Shown here one piece after another: positions 64,000-64,000 of a DNA stretch of 64,000 nt; the stretch's first letter is position 1; each line of letters opens with the position of its first letter. Source of the stretch: Massilia sp. Mn16-1_5. Its GTDB lineage: Bacteria > Pseudomonadota > Gammaproteobacteria > Burkholderiales > Burkholderiaceae_D. The position numbers and the translations under genes were made by a program. The notes beneath the pieces were generated by a model. The model had not been told where the DNA came from. It saw nothing but the letters and a program-made list of their open reading frames with translations, and ran no database searches. The stretch lies in assembly GCF_004798585.1 (NCBI RefSeq), contig NZ_PPXQ01000009.1, positions 62,001-126,000 of the forward strand, given 5' to 3'.

Positions 64000-64000
64000 G

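Overview
The window is high-GC, densely coded DNA that looks chromosomal. It most resembles a betaproteobacterium of the Burkholderiales, probably the Oxalobacteraceae (Massilia/Janthinobacterium type). That placement is an inference from gene order (mla - ibaG - murA - his - tat in one run), the short-form HisG, a LiuR-controlled leucine-degradation locus, and protein family content. I see no rRNA, tRNA, CRISPR array, prophage or conventional insertion sequence.

Layout. 1-5.9 kb: a peptide-type ABC substrate-binding protein (cut by the window edge), a TonB-dependent receptor and a Tat-exported S66 carboxypeptidase, a plausible peptide uptake and trimming set. 5.9-11.5 kb (minus strand): aceK, a thiolase, an SDR, an acyl-CoA dehydrogenase and a GNAT acetyltransferase. 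11.6-14.5 kb: isovaleryl-CoA dehydrogenase, its MerR-type regulator LiuR and a divergent metallo-hydrolase, with two LiuR-like boxes. 14.8-20.7 kb: small regulators, ubiX, a CGFS glutaredoxin, tex, and a PadR/DUF2812 pair with its own palindromic operator. 20.9-27.1 kb: a SNF2 ATPase, a soluble PAS histidine kinase with its OmpR-type regulator, and a RAYT-type (REP-associated) transposase next to a repeat pair. 27.3-33.6 kb: gltBD.

34.0-50.9 kb is one long co-directional run. It starts with the Mla phospholipid-transport system (mlaF, E, D, A, C, B). An ABC-2 exporter pair, ibaG and murA follow, then the complete his pathway (G, D, C, B, H, A, F, I, E) with an orphan DNA methyltransferase between hisD and hisC. 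hinT and tatABC end it. Many junctions overlap by 1-8 bases, so much of the block is probably co-transcribed. 50.9-64 kb (minus strand) carries mostly envelope and secreted proteins: a DUF2384 protein, an alpha/beta-hydrolase lipoprotein, an M50 site-2 protease gene split by a frameshift, a DUF2167 membrane protein, a PHB-depolymerase-type esterase, a CsgG-like lipoprotein and a DUF885 protein. An uncharacterised protein and a second, edge-truncated SNF2 ATPase, translationally coupled to each other, close the window.

The most unusual signals are as follows. (i) A dispersed family of palindromic repeats has conserved ends (GTAGGGTGG...CCACGCG) and stem tips that change in a base-paired, covarying way. 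It occurs singly and in opposed pairs. (ii) The RAYT beside one pair has Gln-Leu-Gln where the catalytic His-hydrophobic-His motif is expected. (iii) The M50 protease gene is out of frame at a T6 tract that forms the heptamer T TTT TTA inside a perfect hairpin. (iv) The his operon contains a beta-class DNA methyltransferase. (v) An AT-richer island with a perfect 10-bp dyad lies ahead of the mla operon.
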